Assembly: GCA_029641185.1 (NCBI GenBank)
Contig: JAPWGK010000017.1
Coordinates: forward strand, 62,001 to 126,000
Direction of reading: 5' to 3'
From: Pseudofabraea citricarpa
Lineage: Eukaryota > Ascomycota > Leotiomycetes > Helotiales > Dermateaceae
DNA: 64,000 nucleotides
The notes beneath the pieces were generated by a model. The model was not told where the DNA came from. It made no database searches and saw nothing but the letters and a program-made list of their open reading frames with translations. Positions 45,982 through 59,593 of this stretch are shown here, piece by piece (positions within the stretch are counted from its first letter, which is position 1; each line of letters starts with the position of its first letter). The translations under genes and the position numbers were made by a program.

Positions 45982-47271
45982 CTACTCTCTCTCACCCTCT
46001 CACTCACCCTCTCTCACTACTCACTACTCACTACTCAGCGCCACACCAGCTGACAACCGACTTCGTACTTTAGCACCCCTCGAATGTGCTGTACCACATA
46101 CCCACCGACACGGTGTCCCATCTAGGACGTGCCACCACCCGCCCATGCCCGCTCGCTCTCACGGCGGCTGCCCGGCCCCAGTCACTCAGTCACTCAGTCA
46201 GATTGGATATGCTCGAGATTTGATGCCACCTGGGGGCACTTGCTGGGCTCGGCACTTCGTATCCGAAAGGCATGAGGATCCAGTACGTCGTCTATTTGCT
46301 TGGAAATCCCTTGGGCTGGTCATTTATCGTTCGATCAGTGAAACGGTAATGGTGGGGCTTCACTCCAATCGCCTGCTCCCTGCCCTGCGCCCCCCAGTCT
46401 GTCTTGAACTTAACGGCACGGTACTCGACGCCCGAGGAGGAGGAGGAGGGGGGGGAGGGAGGGGGAGACAGAAAAGGAGGAGGGTCGAGCTTCGCATGCA
46501 GCGCTGTGAGCAAGTGAGCAAGTGAGCAGCAGCAGCAGCACCCCCCCGAGGGCGATCCTACCGTCCTGTACCACCCACTACCGCAGAGTTCACGGCTCCT
46601 TCCCGACTCACTATTCGAATCCTTTGCGGCACTCAGAAATATCGCAGTCGAGAGAAACCTTAAAGCACCCTAATGCTCTCGGGGGAATGCAGGTCACGAC
46701 CAGTCCAGATTTTCCATGGTAATGTTGTGCGGGTATGCCTCTGAAGGCTCCTGATGCAAGTGATCAATCCCACCAAGCTGGATCTGGGTCCTGGTCCGAT
46801 GCGTCTATGCTGCTTGCAGACTAACGCGCCTACGAAATCCCATCAGAACTGCCGATCTCCATGTTCTGACAGACGCTGCGGCCGTCACTGGCTCCACAGC
46901 TTCTAGCTCCCGGAGGATCACTATTGAATCAAGATTGGCGGCAAAGTCTAAATGGGTCGCTCCCAGAGATCTACGAGGGAGCATCTGCCTTTGGGTGCCG
47001 CTCATGACACTTGATCCGTGGCATTCGAATCAATCGCGAAACTACGACCACCAGCATCAAGAAGTTGATCGGGTTCTCGTCTTGACATTGGGCTGCATGC
47101 CGGACGGTAGCCATGCGGCTTAGCGGCAGTGGCAGTGGCAGCAGATGCGGCACTTGAGATTATCTGACCAAGCATGGATGATGGGCCTATCTATATCCGC
47201 AGCCGATGATAGGGAAAAAAGGGGGTCGAGCTGCACGTACAATCTGGCAATATGACTTGCCTCGTACACAA

Positions 47272-47293
47272 ATGATTACTCTTCAGTAATCAT
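47272..47293. repeat. Perfect 9-bp inverted repeat with 4-base loop
   Basis: ATGATTACT, loop CTTC, then AGTAATCAT: a perfect hairpin-capable palindrome in the long non-coding region upstream of the regulator. It could be a dimeric protein-binding site or a chance event. Confidence 0.7.
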
Positions 47294-50200
47294 CGGCCCC
47301 TTCCGCAGAGGCCGAATTCCATTTCTCCCAGCCAGTCAAAAGTCCAACAATTCCAACAGTCGTGCTCGAGAGTCTCCTTTGAGCAGCACTTGCATATCTC
47401 CAAACACCGCCGCGGACGGCCCGTGACAGCAATCTCTTTCTCGAGCCCACTGCCAAACAATATCCAACAGCTGGTATGCTCGCAATAGCAACCGCTTTGG
47501 GAAATACCGGTAGATACTATCCAAACCACCCCTACCCTCATCTCGTCATCGTGGTCAGCATCGCTGCTGAAACCGCTGTCGAGATGCGATCACGGCGACG
47601 ATCAAATGACGGATGGTTGGCTCCATTCTTTCAGCAGCAGCCGGCTCAGGATATTCCCTGTTTTGGCAAGAAAGTGTGATTATCTACCAGCGATGGAGAT
47701 CTCCTCGTGAAGCAGCGCCCATGTGCCGAGCAACCCCGGGGCAGTGCGCTACTGGAGTAGGGATTGGAGAATCCGGTTAGCCTGCTTAGGTCGCTCCCGA
47801 TTCTTCTGGATTCCCGACTGTGCCACAGCGCTGCAGGAACAAGCGCCGTTCGACAAGGGCGCCCATGCAGGCAATATATTTGACTGGAGAAAAGCTTGGA
47901 TCGGGCGCTGGTTGCAGCCAGGGTGCCACGCCGTCTGCCAGCTCCAGATAAGCTGCGGTTCGGAACTCGTTGCCGACGAGACCGGGAGATACCTGCTGGC
48001 TCTCCCATCGACGAGTACCGTGGGCGATACGGGGTCCCACCGCTTAGTGACCTGAGATGCTAAGAGCCCACCCTCCTGGTTTGACACCTCACCTCAGACC
48101 TGAGACCGAGGACTGAATGATTCCGCTATCCACCATCCACCATCCACACATCACCCACTGTCGTCGCGGCTCGAGTCATTAACCCCGGCCACAGGACCGC
48201 TGCTGACTCCCCCCGTCTCGTGGGTAGGCTGTGTGGCAAGCTGGCTGCTGGCTGCTGGCAGCTGGCAAGAATTCACACACAACTCTCCCTCTCCAGGCAG
48301 CAACATTCTGTCCTGGTTCCCGGGTGGGGTTTTGTGCGCCTACCCTACGGCAATAACTACTACCTTCCTGATTATTAACCCGCCAAGGTGTTGGACGACT
48401 CTTTCAGACTCTACTGCTGCCCTTTTAGCCTTTTCTGAGCAAAGGTAGCAGCCAGTAAGCGAGTGCGAGAGCATTATGCCGGTCTCGTCAGGCTTATGAC
48501 TTTTGCATTCCTAGACATGTCGCCTCGCTTCGACGCTCTGATTCTCCGAATAGCATTTCCCATTTACCGCACCGGGGAAGGCTGCGTCACGGACCAGCAT
48601 TTGCATCCTCCCACCCTTGCGACGTGCAGGTCGCTAGCCCTGTCTGATGGCTCTATCATTTTGTCGGGACCGGAGGGCATCATGCCTCAGACTCCGATCC
48701 GGAAGTAACTCTATTTGTCTTAACTCCACGGTTGCTCAAATGCTGCCTAAACCCACACGGGCAGACGGGAAGCTGGTCTGATAGGCCGACTTACGATTGC
48801 CAGCCGCTGGCGTTGCCGTCTCGTGAATCCGGTATATCTAATGATATGCCGCCAGCTAACGACATGCACCGCATGCAACAGCTAAAGATAAAATGAGATG
48901 GCACCAATCTCCCGAGGAATGGGTACCCTAAAACTGGGGTCTTCATGGGAGCATTCAACATTGGGAAGAATGGTGGATATTCTCGGGCTGTCGGAGTCGC
49001 AATATCGGTCATCTGGGCGGCCGTCATTGCCAACACGGAGAAAAGGATTTAGCCAATAACGAGTGTCATCATGGCCTGATATTCTCACTTCAAGTCCGAG
49101 ACGTGAACCGCCGGTAATCTGTCGACTTACGCAGCACTGACAAACGCCAAACTCCCCAAATTATTGGGTCCCAAGGAGGCTCTGGGGACTGCGGAGTCTG
49201 GACAGCAGGAGACTTTCCTTCGGGGGGGGGCAACCTTCAAGCAAACTCTCGCTTCCACGACGAAGGACAAAGTAAGCTTTTGGCGGCTAAGACATTTCGT
49301 CTAATATTTCCACAACGAGCAATCTTCGGCGCTGATCCACGTTGGGGATGTCATTTATTGGCGTTGAATCACGACACCTCACATCGAAGAAAAACTAAGT
49401 ACCGAGCAGTGGACCGGATGTGCCGTGATTCGTTAGAGTCGTGCGACGGCGTCATAGCAGCGGGCCGTCTCGTGCCCCCAACTATCACCCTCTTCTCCCC
49501 TTTTCCTTGCGTTGTACGGCATCTCTCCGAACATTGGATATCGTGTTCCTCCTCGCTCAAATTCCTCTCCTCCGCATGATATCACCGTCGAAGAATGTAA
49601 CAAATCAAGTGACAGGCTTTGCCAAGATGGTTACAAAGGGCCGATGGGCCTAGAAGAAACATGACAAGTTGCATACACGAGAAGGAGAGAGTTGGCAGAG
49701 AAGTCCCTAGGCCATAGTCCTGGGAACACGCGAAGGAGAAAATGCAGCAGGGGCAGGTCGAAAGGACAAAGATTATCCGCCATAGAAAGGGCTGGCTTCG
49801 TTCGTTGTCAGCCTCAGCTTGCGGCAAAGCACTTTCTGATTCATCAGCCACATCCTTTTTGCACAACCCGTCGAGCTTCCCCTCTTCCACTTCGGGTATT
49901 TGATTTACTGATTTCCGCCTCGGGTTGACTCTACTAAACAGCTCCACGCTGCTCATGACGTCCGACGGCACGTTGGAAGGTTCACGAGAAGTCTTGGAAC
50001 CTTCTCCTTCCGTTCTTCTTACCTGCCCCGTTGGCATCGCGGCCCGTTGATCAGAGAGTGATAAGCGGTAGCGGGATGGAATACGGACTCTAGATATTCC
50101 TCGTGCCCACAGCCCCGGCGGCACAGATGGGAATCCTCAACATGCCTTCGCCCCGAGCGAGCAGATATGCGTAAGAATAAAAAAGTGTTCATGCATTTCG

Positions 50201-51284
50201 GCCGGCTACTCATCCGGACCTTGCTGCTATCCCTGTATGATGGTACCATACCAAGGGACGGCAGGGCTGAGTTGATTGCCTGGGCATGCACAGTTGTATG
50301 AATTGGTCGTTAGCAATTTGCCGGGAGAGAGAGATATTGGATTATACCCGAGCCGTGCATGTCAGATGGTTTGATGACCAACGGTTGACCAAGGGGCGGT
50401 TGAAGAGGAGATTGACGTATCCTATTATGTCAGCGCCCTGCTTCTTCCACCACTGTCCTTCTTTATCCGTCATAAACAACAGGCCATCATGTTGATCAGT
50501 TCTTTCTACTCGGCATATGACGCCAGGATCTCTGCACGGGTTTTCTGCTCCTGACTCTTGGGTGTGCGTGCTCAAGTTTGATCAGCCGCATCTCTTGACT
50601 TTATTTCTCATCTGCTGTGCAGCGTGCAGCATTTAAATTGCAACTAGCCTCCTGGACATAGAGTTTTGAGAATAGGCTATGCACCATCGTTAGAGCAAGA
50701 TCGGTTGGACTTGTAAGTACGAGCAGTATCTTCCGCATGCAAGATGTATTATCCGTTATCGTGAAACATCCATTGAGTGAGATGCAGCATCGGGCTGTGT
50801 CGCTCGTACCTCATTCGGATCTTTTTTCTGCTCGCTCGCTCACGCAGGGCCAACCAACCTGCATTGCAGCCAGAAATTCCCATGCCAAACACTTTCGCAT
50901 CAATCAATATTGCACTTTACCCCTTGTGGTAATGCGGTGGCCTATTCTCCTTCTCTCCTGATAGACTCCTGCAGCTGCTCTTGTTGGTTGGGTAGGCCCT
51001 CTCTTCTTGTTGTCGTCGCTTGCTTCCGCTCTTTCCTCTCCCGCCGGCTTTAATTGTGATGCCGCCTCAATGGGATTCTGTATGGGACCTGCTTCCCCTT
51101 TTCTTCACCTCTCGTGTTCGGCTTCGGTACTTTTTTGTCGAGTCGAGGGGGGTGCTGCTGCTGCTGCATATGCGATGCGATGCGTTGCGGCTCGGGAATC
51201 TCTTTTGATCCTTGAAGAGCGAGAAAAGGAAAGAAATTACAGAAAACCGTCACGAGGTGGGATGACTTGCATGTACATGTATGT

Positions 51285-51310
51285 GTATATGTATATGTAT
51301 ATGTATATGT
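51285..51310. repeat. (GTATAT)4 microsatellite
   Basis: Four perfect GTATAT copies after ATGTACATGTATGT. Alternating purine/pyrimidine. Confidence 0.9.
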
Positions 51311-51549
51311 GCATGCACGCCCGCTCGCCCTCCCGGCCGGCCTCTTTTCTACCGGCAGAGGAGAGGCCAAGTCAGGACAGGTCCGTGAAAGAAGAGCAGC
51401 TGAAAGATGCAGTAGTGGCTGTCTCGATCCGGCGTCTTGCTTGCTGGCAATACCGTACCGTACCTACCGTTCCGTAAGGTACGGGCGGGATGTGATAAAT
51501 AGCCGAAGGGGGAGGGAAGGGAAGATAGAAAGAGGAGGGTTGGATGGTT

Positions 51550-51569
51550 GGATGGATGGATGGATGGAT
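51550..51569. repeat. (GGAT)5 microsatellite
   Basis: Five perfect GGAT units. A (TTGA)4 run follows at 51617-51632. Confidence 0.9.
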
Positions 51570-54500
51570 CACAAGACCGGCTGGTTGGCTGGCTGCTATG
51601 TCTTCTTTCCGGCTTCTTGATTGATTGATTGATTGGAATGTGGTGCGGTGATAAAGTTTATTATTGCATCATGGTCGAGGAAGGGTCTGGTGTTTTGCTT
51701 TTTTGGGGGCTTGTAGCTTGTAGCTTGTGAGGGTGAGGTAGGGAGTAGAATGCATGACGTCCCTCTCTGGCTCTTCATTGAGGTTTATGGCTTCTGATCG
51801 AAGATGGTTCTCGTTATAGAGAGACCAATCTGATGAGAAGGACGAAGAAGTCTGTTTGCAAGATAGATGGATGGATAATTAGAGATCCTCGTCCTGGCTG
51901 GACACGTGCTTCACTTACTCGCACGAGATGGATCGGTTTGTGTGAACTGTATGTATGTATGTATGAATGCACGTCTTATATCTGTACCACTTCTGGCTGG
52001 TTTCTATTGCTTAACAAGTGGCTTGTCGCAAGGAGTCGAATGGGATTATTCGTACGGGGTTTGGTTTGTTTGTTTGTTTGTTCAAGGAAGATAAGTAAGA
52101 CCTCATCAGCCTAATTCCTCGAAGTAGTAAGTCAGTCAAGTCAACCAGTCGGTCGGTCGGTTGGTTCATGAGCTCCTGAGTTTGTTTGGGTTTCAAGATG
52201 GGCCTAGATGTGGGATTCCCTTGCTTGGCTAGGAGGTACTTAGGTGTAGGTAGATAGCTTACTTGCTTGCCATCTCGGGAATGTATTGTCACTGCTATTG
52301 CTAGCTGAAACGAAAAAATAGAGGAACCCATTTCGATATGCTGGAGTGCTTTACCTTTTCCTGTCTTCTCGGTGCGTGTGGTTTTGTTATGGGAATCTGT
52401 GGGGGAGGTGGAGAGAGATGATACTCCCAATGCGCAACTCCTCGCTAGCTGGCCTATATATTTTGACTTCTTCTAGAATGGTGTGAATTATACAGCGGAT
52501 GGCGATCAGGTTACGCGTTGGCTGCTGTATCGAATGATGCAGAAATGTCGAGGGGGTGAGGAGATCGGTTGTTTTACTGCTGCGGGTTGCGGGTTTCTTT
52601 TCTTGTTTTGATCTTGACTGGGGAATATCATCATCGCCGCGTAAAGAGAGAGAGAGAGAAAGCTGAGATTTCGTAATCTATATGCTCCATAGATAGACGT
52701 AGACGTATAGCCAGTCACTGTAGTATCAGGGAACTCATTCCACACCACACAGCATCACAACATAGCATCAACTCGACGACTGGAGACTACCTGGAAGTTA
52801 CAGTATCAGTCAGTACGTGGTTTCTGTGTAGGGACTTCAACTTCAACTGTAACTTCAGCCCCTTGTGATACTTCAGTCGCTTCAAGCAAACCATCGGACT
52901 ACATACCAATCCCGCACCACAAACCACTTGTGCACCCGGTTGTTCTTGTGACTCTGCCAGTTATCTTTCAACACAAATTCCCGCCATTTTCTTCAAGCGC
53001 GATGTCCAAAGATGCAGCAGAGTATATGTGTAGGTAGGTGGTTCTGAATGCTTATCTACCTATATGTAGGTAAGAAAGCCTCTACAGCCAATCAACATCA
53101 TCATCATCAGAAGAAGAGGAAAAACCCAGCGTAATGTGAATCGCTCGCTTCACAGAATACCAACCACACAAAGAGATATTAGAAAGAGGCAGCGCTGACT
53201 GAAATAGCAAAGGGCGAGTGAACTTCGCTGAGGCGAGGTCGGGGGAAATCGCCAGGAAATGAACCCAGGCAAGCTGGTCTTTGTCTTTGTAGTACCGAAG
53301 GTTGAGCGGTATTAGAGAGACTTGTCACCCAAATTCTGGACTTGAATTTCTTCCAAATTGAGGACCCATTCGCACGGATAAAAAAGAGAAGATGGGGTGG
53401 CGTGTTCCAATACGAGAGTCCATGAAAACGGTAGCCAAGTCAGTCCAGAATCCAGATATGAGGAGGCTAGCCATATAGTCAGAAGAGCACTTTCAAGTTT
53501 AGTTAGCTACTGCAAATGCGCAGAAATCTTGCTAGCTTAATATGGCTTTACATATGCGTATATAAAAGGTAGATTGGTTCAAGCAGGTGGCAAGTTGTTA
53601 AGCGAGGAGAGAACTGATCTTGCTCAATCCCTTTTCTCTTCCTTACCATGTGTTCCTAGGTGCTGAGATATGAATTTCATCTCCAATTTCACATAACTTA
53701 TAGTGTTAAATTGAGCTATCTAGCTTGTAGCTTGTTGAGTAACTCAGCCTCGTGGTAGTTGTGAAGCAAATCCCGCGTTCTTAAGTTTCATCAACAGCAA
53801 GCCAAAATTTGCAAGCGATTTTTGAAGGATACTATAGCGCAAGAACTATAGTGATTATTGCAGAGGAAGTGAGCAGGACAAGAGTCATAAACTGAAATTT
53901 GGTAGATCCTTACAAGTAGACAAACGACAAATCAAAGTCGCAAAATGAAATCCAGGTCCATAGAATGGCATGCGACGAAAAGCCCAAGACGACGATCCAA
54001 CTTCATTCACTAATCTTCCTTTATATTTGTAAGATGCAGCTCTACAAACAATCTGCAGAAGAGAAAAAGGCCTATTTTATTCAAACTGGACACGTCGGTT
54101 TGAACGACCACGGAGGGTTCGATTTATGGGTGCCAGGACGCTGATATGTGCAAAAAGATTTGAATTGAACTACATGTATTCGTACAATGGTTCGCTGGTG
54201 AAGCAGAAGGAAGACCTGTCCGAGGATGAGGTCAGATTATGCGACATAGCAAATTGGGGAACATATCAAAAATACAAAGTCGTATTTTCAATACTCCCTA
54301 GAAGTATCAAGTATGATTCATATGTTTTTGAGTACACGGATAAGGTCCTTCATATTAGAGCGGAGATATCTAGCTTGAGGAAACCAAAAGTCTTACTCCC
54401 AATTCAGCCAAAGAGGGAGAGAAATTCGAAACGAGCAACTTTCACGACCTCACATCACTATAGAAGAAACAAAAACTCGGCACTCATAGGGACATAATTC

Positions 54501-54633
54501 TGCCACGAGTAAAGCTCACTATAAGCCAACCAGACCCAAACCCATCATTATGCCCTTCCAACCAATCACGCCCATCTCATCCCACCCAACTTCTTGATCG
54601 TTTCAAAGAAGAAAAAGAAAACAAAACAAAAAC

Positions 54634-54930
54634 TCAAGACCTCCCCGGCATCAAGGGCGTATGCACCTCAATCCCATTCGCTAAACTCCGAGCCTGCCAA
54701 TCCCACTCGACCTTCCAATCTTCTCGATCCGGATCATCGCCAAAATCACAGCAGAGAACCCATATGCTCTTGACCTCGCGTATAATCGATGCCATAATAG
54801 AGAACAGGAACATCATGTCGAGTAGAAAGCAGTACAAGAGATGATGGATGCTCCAGAGCCACGAGATCAAGAGGCCCGTGAAGAAGCGTACGACTTTCAG
54901 TACGTTTGATCGGGGTTGGAGTCCAGTCAT
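54634..54930 (-). CDS. Small hypothetical membrane protein
   Basis: A 98-codon ORF with a true ATG at 54930 and TGA at 54634. Residues about 12-60 are strongly hydrophobic and could form one or two membrane helices (Phe-Thr-Gly-Leu-Leu-Ile-Ser-Trp-Leu-Trp, then Leu-Leu-Asp-Met-Met-Phe-Leu-Phe). The C-terminal third is soluble, with an Asp-Asp-Pro-Asp-Arg-Glu-Asp-Trp segment and conserved-looking Trp residues. No signal peptide cleavage site is clear. I do not recognise the family. The base composition looks like coding DNA, but its short length leaves doubt. Confidence 0.4.
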   Translation of the reverse strand: MTGLQPRSNVLKVVRFFTGLLISWLWSIHHLLYCFLLDMMFLFSIMASIIREVKSIWVLCCDFGDDPDREDWKVEWDWQARSLANGIEVHTPLMPGRS

Positions 54931-55765
54931 GTGGTGTTGGTTGGACGGAGTTCTTGATCTCGAGGTAGAGGATGAGAGTTCTGAGATATGGAAATGAGAT
55001 GAGGTGGGTCCTTCTTTTTGCTGGCTGGAGATGCGTAGATAGTCTTGGGTGTGCCGAGAAAGCTGGATTCGATTTGGACTCGTGGCAGTGATTACTTTCT
55101 CAGCGGGCGAGGCGCAGAAGAGAACAAGATGAATGTTAAGCTGCGATAATTGAAAAACTATCGCTGCTGGGGGACGAATACATGCGTGTGGCGTAGTCCC
55201 ATAGGTGTACTGTGTTGAATCGGTGGTTAGACGCTAGGTAGGAGAGAATAGGATTAACAATATACTTGAGAAAATAAAGGTGGTGTGAGAGGAGACTGAG
55301 GAAGAGATATGCTTAAGTTTTCGAAACGTGACGCTCGTGATGTCTTCGATGTGGCTGAGTAGCTTGTGATAACTGCTTGATCCGAAGGTTCTTGCCCTAT
55401 CATTACCCAAATGCAACTGCTACATCTCCATGACGTCTGCCTAAAGCAAATCTTTAAACTCTAGATCCTGGTAATTCCTAAGATCCCAGCTGCGATCCTA
55501 CAGACGTTAAAAGGTAGATGTAAAGGTCTAGGAGATCGATTAGATAGTTTTGCTGGAGTCAACCCTTGAAATAAGCGAGCAAGAGCTTCATCTACATCAC
55601 AAGCCACTCAAGCAGGAACATGATTCTAGATCACAAGCGCACTTACCTCACGCCATAGGAGTTATGAGATTTCGGATTCTTTTATTTATCTTTGTGTTAT
55701 AAAACAACGTCCCAAATATGGGTTTAACTTTTCATGGTATCATCTGGCATCCATTTTGGATCCTC
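54931..55765. other. Intergenic
   Basis: Promoter side of the small membrane ORF and 3' side of spermidine synthase. No gene seen. The minus-strand open stretch 55234-55416 has no motif. Confidence 0.5.
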
Positions 55766-56972
<1,207 letters not shown>

Positions 56973-57557
56973 TTTGATGTGTGTATGAGAGTGAAGGAGT
57001 TGGGAGAAAGAAGGAATGAAGGTTTTGTAGATGTTGTGTTTTGCTTGGAAAAAGGTTGTACAGCGCAATACCTGTTGACCAAAAATTGACCATGTCATTT
57101 CTGCGGCAGTGAATTTTTCTCATCCCACTTCTAGAGACACCAGATTATTCCATAGAACGGGCCCCAGCCGGCCAATAACAGCGCTGGATATCTTTTCCAC
57201 GTCTCGAGGCACAAGGGAGAATGATAAAAGCAGGACGCATCCACCTTCTTATCTTGGCATAGTCTGCTGATAAGGAGATTCCAAAGTCTCAATAATCCCA
57301 CCCTCCCAGAGGACACTTTCATCGGGATCTGACGTCCTTTATCAACACAGTTCTGCGCCGTATCACGGGGTAATCACTCCGAACTCCGCAGGCTGGTTTG
57401 TCAGACGGCCTACGACGCTTTATCTCTCTCTCTTATCGAGCGAGGCGACAGAATTGACTTGCTACGCTACAGTTGACCTGTCCTTCCCTTGATTTGTTTT
57501 GCAACATAGATGTCAACCTGCGCAGCATAGAGAAAATAGATTTGGATTTCTGCGACC
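56973..57557. promoter_or_regulatory. Shared divergent promoter region
   Basis: 585 bp between the start codons of spermidine synthase (minus) and the aminotransferase (plus). No open frame of note. It must contain both promoters; a CTCTCTCTCTTATC pyrimidine tract lies near 57423-57437. Confidence 0.6.
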
Positions 57558-59593
57558 ATGGCTGACTTCGAATACATTACACAGGCTTCGGCCAATCCTC
57601 TCTCTGACGATCCGCAACCTCCCGCTGATCTCAGTCACCATTTCTCACGAGTTACGAAATCTCGCGTTGAGAGCACCATCAAGGAGTTCTACAAATATTT
57701 CCTCATCCCAGGCATTGGCCAGCTGGCTGGCGGTAAGCATCCATATCTGCCCAACTCTACTTGAAGAATCAATGCATCTTCATGAATCTCAATTTCTGCG
57801 CTCTTGTTCTGCAAATCTGAATACTGATGAAAAGTCAAGGTCTACCCAACGCTGCTCTCTTTCCCTACGATACACTTGAAGCTCAGATCGCACAACCAGA
57901 CCGATTCAAGCCAACCCCAAATGACCCCAACGCCCTCAACACTCCCAAGTCTACTACTAAATCCTCATCTTCATCCGCCTCGCATATTACCGTTCCTCAT
58001 ACCGCCAACATCGCAGATCCTCTTCGCAAGATTGATGTAACAACTGCGCTTCAATATGGAACTGCCCAAGGATACCCCCCACTTTACTCTTTCTTGCGAC
58101 AGTTCACGCGCGAGAATTTACATCCCAATGTTCCTTACAAGAATGGACCCGAGATTATTCTCAATAATGGTTCTACAGATGGCTTATCAAAGTGTTTGGA
58201 CTGTTTTGCCAATCCCTGGAACGAGGAGAGAGATTGGGTCAGAGAGCGAGAGGGACTTTTGTGCGAAGAATTTGCATATATGAACGCAATTCAAGGAGCT
58301 CGCCCAAGTAAGCATCCCAATTCTATAGCCAAGCGATGATCTAATCGATTCTACAGGAGGTTTGAATGTTGTACCAGTCAAGATAGATCTCGAGGGCATG
58401 CGTCCAGATGGACCAGGCGGTCTAGAAGATGTTCTCGCAAATTGGGATGATTCTAAGGGAAAGCGACCTCATTTGATGTACACTGTCACGTATGTACACC
58501 TAGACATTGCGAATTCGCTCGCTAACGCACATGCAGCATTGGTCAAAATCCTACCAGTGGAACACTCTCCATTCAACGCCGTAAGGATCTGTATGCACTG
58601 TGCAGCAAATACGATGTCATAATAATTGAGGATGACCCATATTGGTACCTGCAATTCCCATCAGCAGTGGCTCTCGAAGCTTCAGCTCGGAACACCCCGC
58701 TTCCCCCTACCCCGGCAGCCCACACCTTCGCAAACAAGAGTGGCTTTGAATTTCTCGACTCTCTAGTTCCTTCCTATCTGAATGTTGATACTGATGGAAG
58801 AGTTGTACGTCTTGACACATTCTCCAAGACTGTTGCGCCAGGATGTCGACTGGGCTGGATTACGGGCCAACCGGCAATCATAGAACGCCTTCTGCGCATC
58901 ACAGAGGCATCTACACAACAACCCTCAGGTTTTGTACAATCAATGATTGCTGAGCTGATCATGGGACCACAGCCTAATGTTGCTTCACCACCCAAGACGA
59001 AGGCTGAAGCTCTCGTCTTTAATGGTTGGCAAGTATCAGGCTGGGTACGGTGGTTAGAAGGTCTTCGAGGCGAGTATGAACGCCGCATGAACATCATGTG
59101 TGCTGCATTAGAAGCCGGACGCTTCCAGCTCAAACAACAAACACCCACAAAGCAACTCGATAATGATTGGGCTGTGATTTCTAAGACGAAGATGTACTCC
59201 TTCGACTGGCCACGAGGGGGCATGTTCGTATGGGTCCACATGCATTACGAAACACATCCTTTGTTCTCGGCTTATAACGATGGTCCTCGCTTCGCACGTA
59301 ATATGTGGATCTTCCTAACAACGAAACCCTATCTATGTCTCGTTTCTCCTGGATCGACCTTCTCTCCAACGCCTGAGATCCGCGACAAGAAGGGCTGGCA
59401 ATATTTCCGCCTGTGCTTCGCAGCTGTTAACGACGATGTACTACCAATGTACTCCAAGAACTTTGCTGCTGCGGTTGATGCTTTCTGGAAGATTAAGGAT
59501 AAGAAGCAATTTGAAGCAATTGATCCACCCGAGACAGAGATGCGCGCTTTAGAGGGCGATATGGCTGATCTGGGATTCGGATGGGCTTGTTAA
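57558..59593 (+). CDS. Class I aminotransferase, aromatic/2-aminoadipate (Aro8-like)
   Basis: PLP enzyme of the Aro8/Lys-type group that transaminates aromatic amino acids and 2-aminoadipate with 2-oxoglutarate. Four exons (57558-57732, 57840-58307, 58357-58489, 58537-59593) encode 610 residues. Exon phases 1, 1 and 2 join cleanly. The ATG at 57558 has a GACC context. The PLP Lys is Lys356 in Asp-Thr-Phe-Ser-Lys-Thr-Val-Ala-Pro-Gly-Cys-Arg-Leu-Gly-Trp. Asn-Pro-Thr-Ser-Gly-Thr and Ile-Glu-Asp-Asp-Pro-Tyr-Trp lie before it. Arg in Phe-Arg-Leu-Cys-Phe near the C-terminus should bind the substrate carboxylate. Residues about 85-105 are a Ser/Thr-rich insertion, and about 310-330 a Pro-rich one. 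No mitochondrial presequence is obvious. It is divergent from spermidine synthase. Confidence 0.92.

Larger units (their letters stand above)
44465..54633. other. About 10 kb upstream non-coding region of the regulator
   Basis: No supported gene in about 10 kb. 44.5-46.5 kb and 51-53.1 kb are rich in microsatellites and short repeated words (TGACCA, GATGAT, CCACTT, GTATAT, GGAT, TTGA, GTTT, GTAGGTAG, GTACC). 46.5-51 kb is more complex and looks GC-richer but has only short, motif-free open stretches on both strands (for example minus 49582-50124, plus 45905-46525, which is repeat-derived). At 54034-54497 a short ATG frame (36 codons) and a following frame (123 codons from a GTG) are mildly protein-like but out of frame with each other. 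The region could carry distal promoter elements, a long leader or non-coding transcripts of the regulator; this is inference. Confidence 0.5.

Noticed and set aside
45905..46525. 206-codon open frame on the plus strand
   Set aside because: It is made of translated CCACTT, CTCACT and GGAGGA repeats and has no domain or start context.
49582..50124. 180-codon open frame on the minus strand
   Set aside because: It opens on GTG, has no family motif, and the opposite strand is equally open.
54034..54497. Possible small gene (36-codon ATG frame plus 123-codon frame)
   Set aside because: The two frames are out of phase, the gap between them is too short for an intron, and no domain is seen; mentioned only in the intergenic entry.
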